Part shown: piece by piece, positions 5,186 through 5,346 of the stretch
Layout of the letters: each line of letters opens with the position of its first letter
Position numbering within the stretch: position 1 is the first letter of the stretch
Position numbers and translations under genes: made by a program
Notes under the pieces: generated by a model
The model's database searches: none
Seen by the model: the letters and a program-made list of their open reading frames with translations, nothing else
What the model was told of the DNA's origin: nothing
Assembly: GCA_018713665.1 (NCBI GenBank)
Contig: DVOI01000042.1
Location: 1-5,346 of the forward strand
Direction: 5' to 3'
Origin: Ornithoclostridium faecigallinarum
Lineage (GTDB): Bacteria > Bacillota > Clostridia > Christensenellales > UBA3700
Length of the DNA: 5,346 nucleotides

Positions 5186-5214
5186 ATTATATAAGAAAAT
5201 CATTTTTTTTGCAA
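5186..5214 (-). promoter_or_regulatory. ruvX promoter (TTGCAA, 17 bp, TATAAT)
   Basis: TTGCAA (5214-5209) and a perfect TATAAT (5191-5186) are 17 bp apart on the minus strand in a very AT-rich stretch. The expected start at about 5179 is next to the ruvX ATG at 5178, leaving essentially no 5' untranslated region. Confidence 0.78.
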
Positions 5215-5271
5215 GAAAATAAGTCGAGGTAAAAACGCTAGCACTACATTCAAAACAAAGACTTGCAAGAA
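5209..5271 (+). repeat. Two direct copies of TTGCAAGAA in the divergent region
   Basis: TTGCAAGAA occurs at 5209-5217 and 5263-5271, 54 bp apart. The TTGCAA part is self-complementary and serves as the -35 of the leftward promoter in the first copy and of the rightward promoter in the second. The spacer between them (5218-5262) holds no gene. The repeat may only reflect -35 conservation. Confidence 0.5.
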
Positions 5272-5291
5272 CTATGGAAGTGTGCTATAAT
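5263..5291 (+). promoter_or_regulatory. Rightward promoter firing out of the window
   Basis: TTGCAA (5263-5268), a 17-bp spacer and TATAAT (5286-5291) with TGTGC directly before it form a strong extended -10 promoter on the plus strand. Transcription should start near 5298. The 49 bases that remain contain no recognisable ribosome binding site or gene start, so the product lies beyond the right edge. It is divergent from ruvX. Confidence 0.75.
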
Positions 5292-5346
5292 TCTTACGCA
5301 AGGCAGTTGGATAAACGCCGATTGACAAACAAGTTTTTCAGATGTG

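Noticed and set aside
5294..5300. TTACGCA downstream of the rightward promoter as the same site as in the rpsB promoter repeat
   Set aside because: A similar word, TACGCAA, also occurs inside the ruvX coding region (5054-5060), so a 7-base match is not meaningful, and no inverted partner is present at the edge.
5322..5327. Perfect TTGACA at the right edge as a second rightward promoter
   Set aside because: The matching -10 would fall at or beyond the window end, so it cannot be judged.

Overview
This window is a conserved housekeeping locus from a moderately GC-rich bacterium, most likely a Firmicute of the Clostridia type. Three things suggest this. A RuvX gene is followed directly by a DUF1292 (YrzB-like) gene, a Firmicutes arrangement. 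The ribosome binding sites are strong AGGAGG-like sequences. The promoters carry Gram-positive extended -10 elements (TGnTATAAT). Genus cannot be fixed from the sequence. All recognised genes lie on the minus strand, so the biological order runs from high to low coordinates.

Layout from right to left: (1) 5179-5346 is an AT-rich divergent region with one promoter firing left into ruvX and one firing right out of the window. (2) ruvX (5178-4744) and a DUF1292 protein with Cys/His-rich ends (4733-4308) form a two-gene operon. (3) 4145-4307 holds an inverted repeat over the -35 region, a strong promoter and a structured leader for rpsB. (4) rpsB (4144-3338) and tsf (3335-2454) are 2 nt apart and end at a textbook UUCG-loop terminator. 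(5) pyrH (2388-1681) sits just past that terminator with no visible promoter of its own, and is followed by a second intrinsic terminator. (6) A new extended -10 promoter at about 1606-1634 starts frr (1578-1000), uppS (1003-302, TTG start) and cdsA (302 to beyond the left edge). These three are coupled by overlapping stop and start codons.

The genes cover ribosome assembly and elongation (S2, EF-Ts), UTP supply (UMP kinase), ribosome recycling (RRF), the undecaprenyl lipid carrier for the cell wall (UppS) and CDP-diacylglycerol for phospholipids (CdsA). The classic rpsB-tsf-pyrH-frr-uppS-cdsA order is intact, but two terminators and an internal promoter appear to cut it into at least three expression units. 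No mobile element, CRISPR array, tRNA, rRNA or toxin/defence gene was seen. I found no convincing new biological system. The points worth a second look are regulatory: a probably leaderless ruvX mRNA, the segmented operon, the repeat at the rpsB promoter, and the metal-binding-looking tails of the DUF1292 protein.
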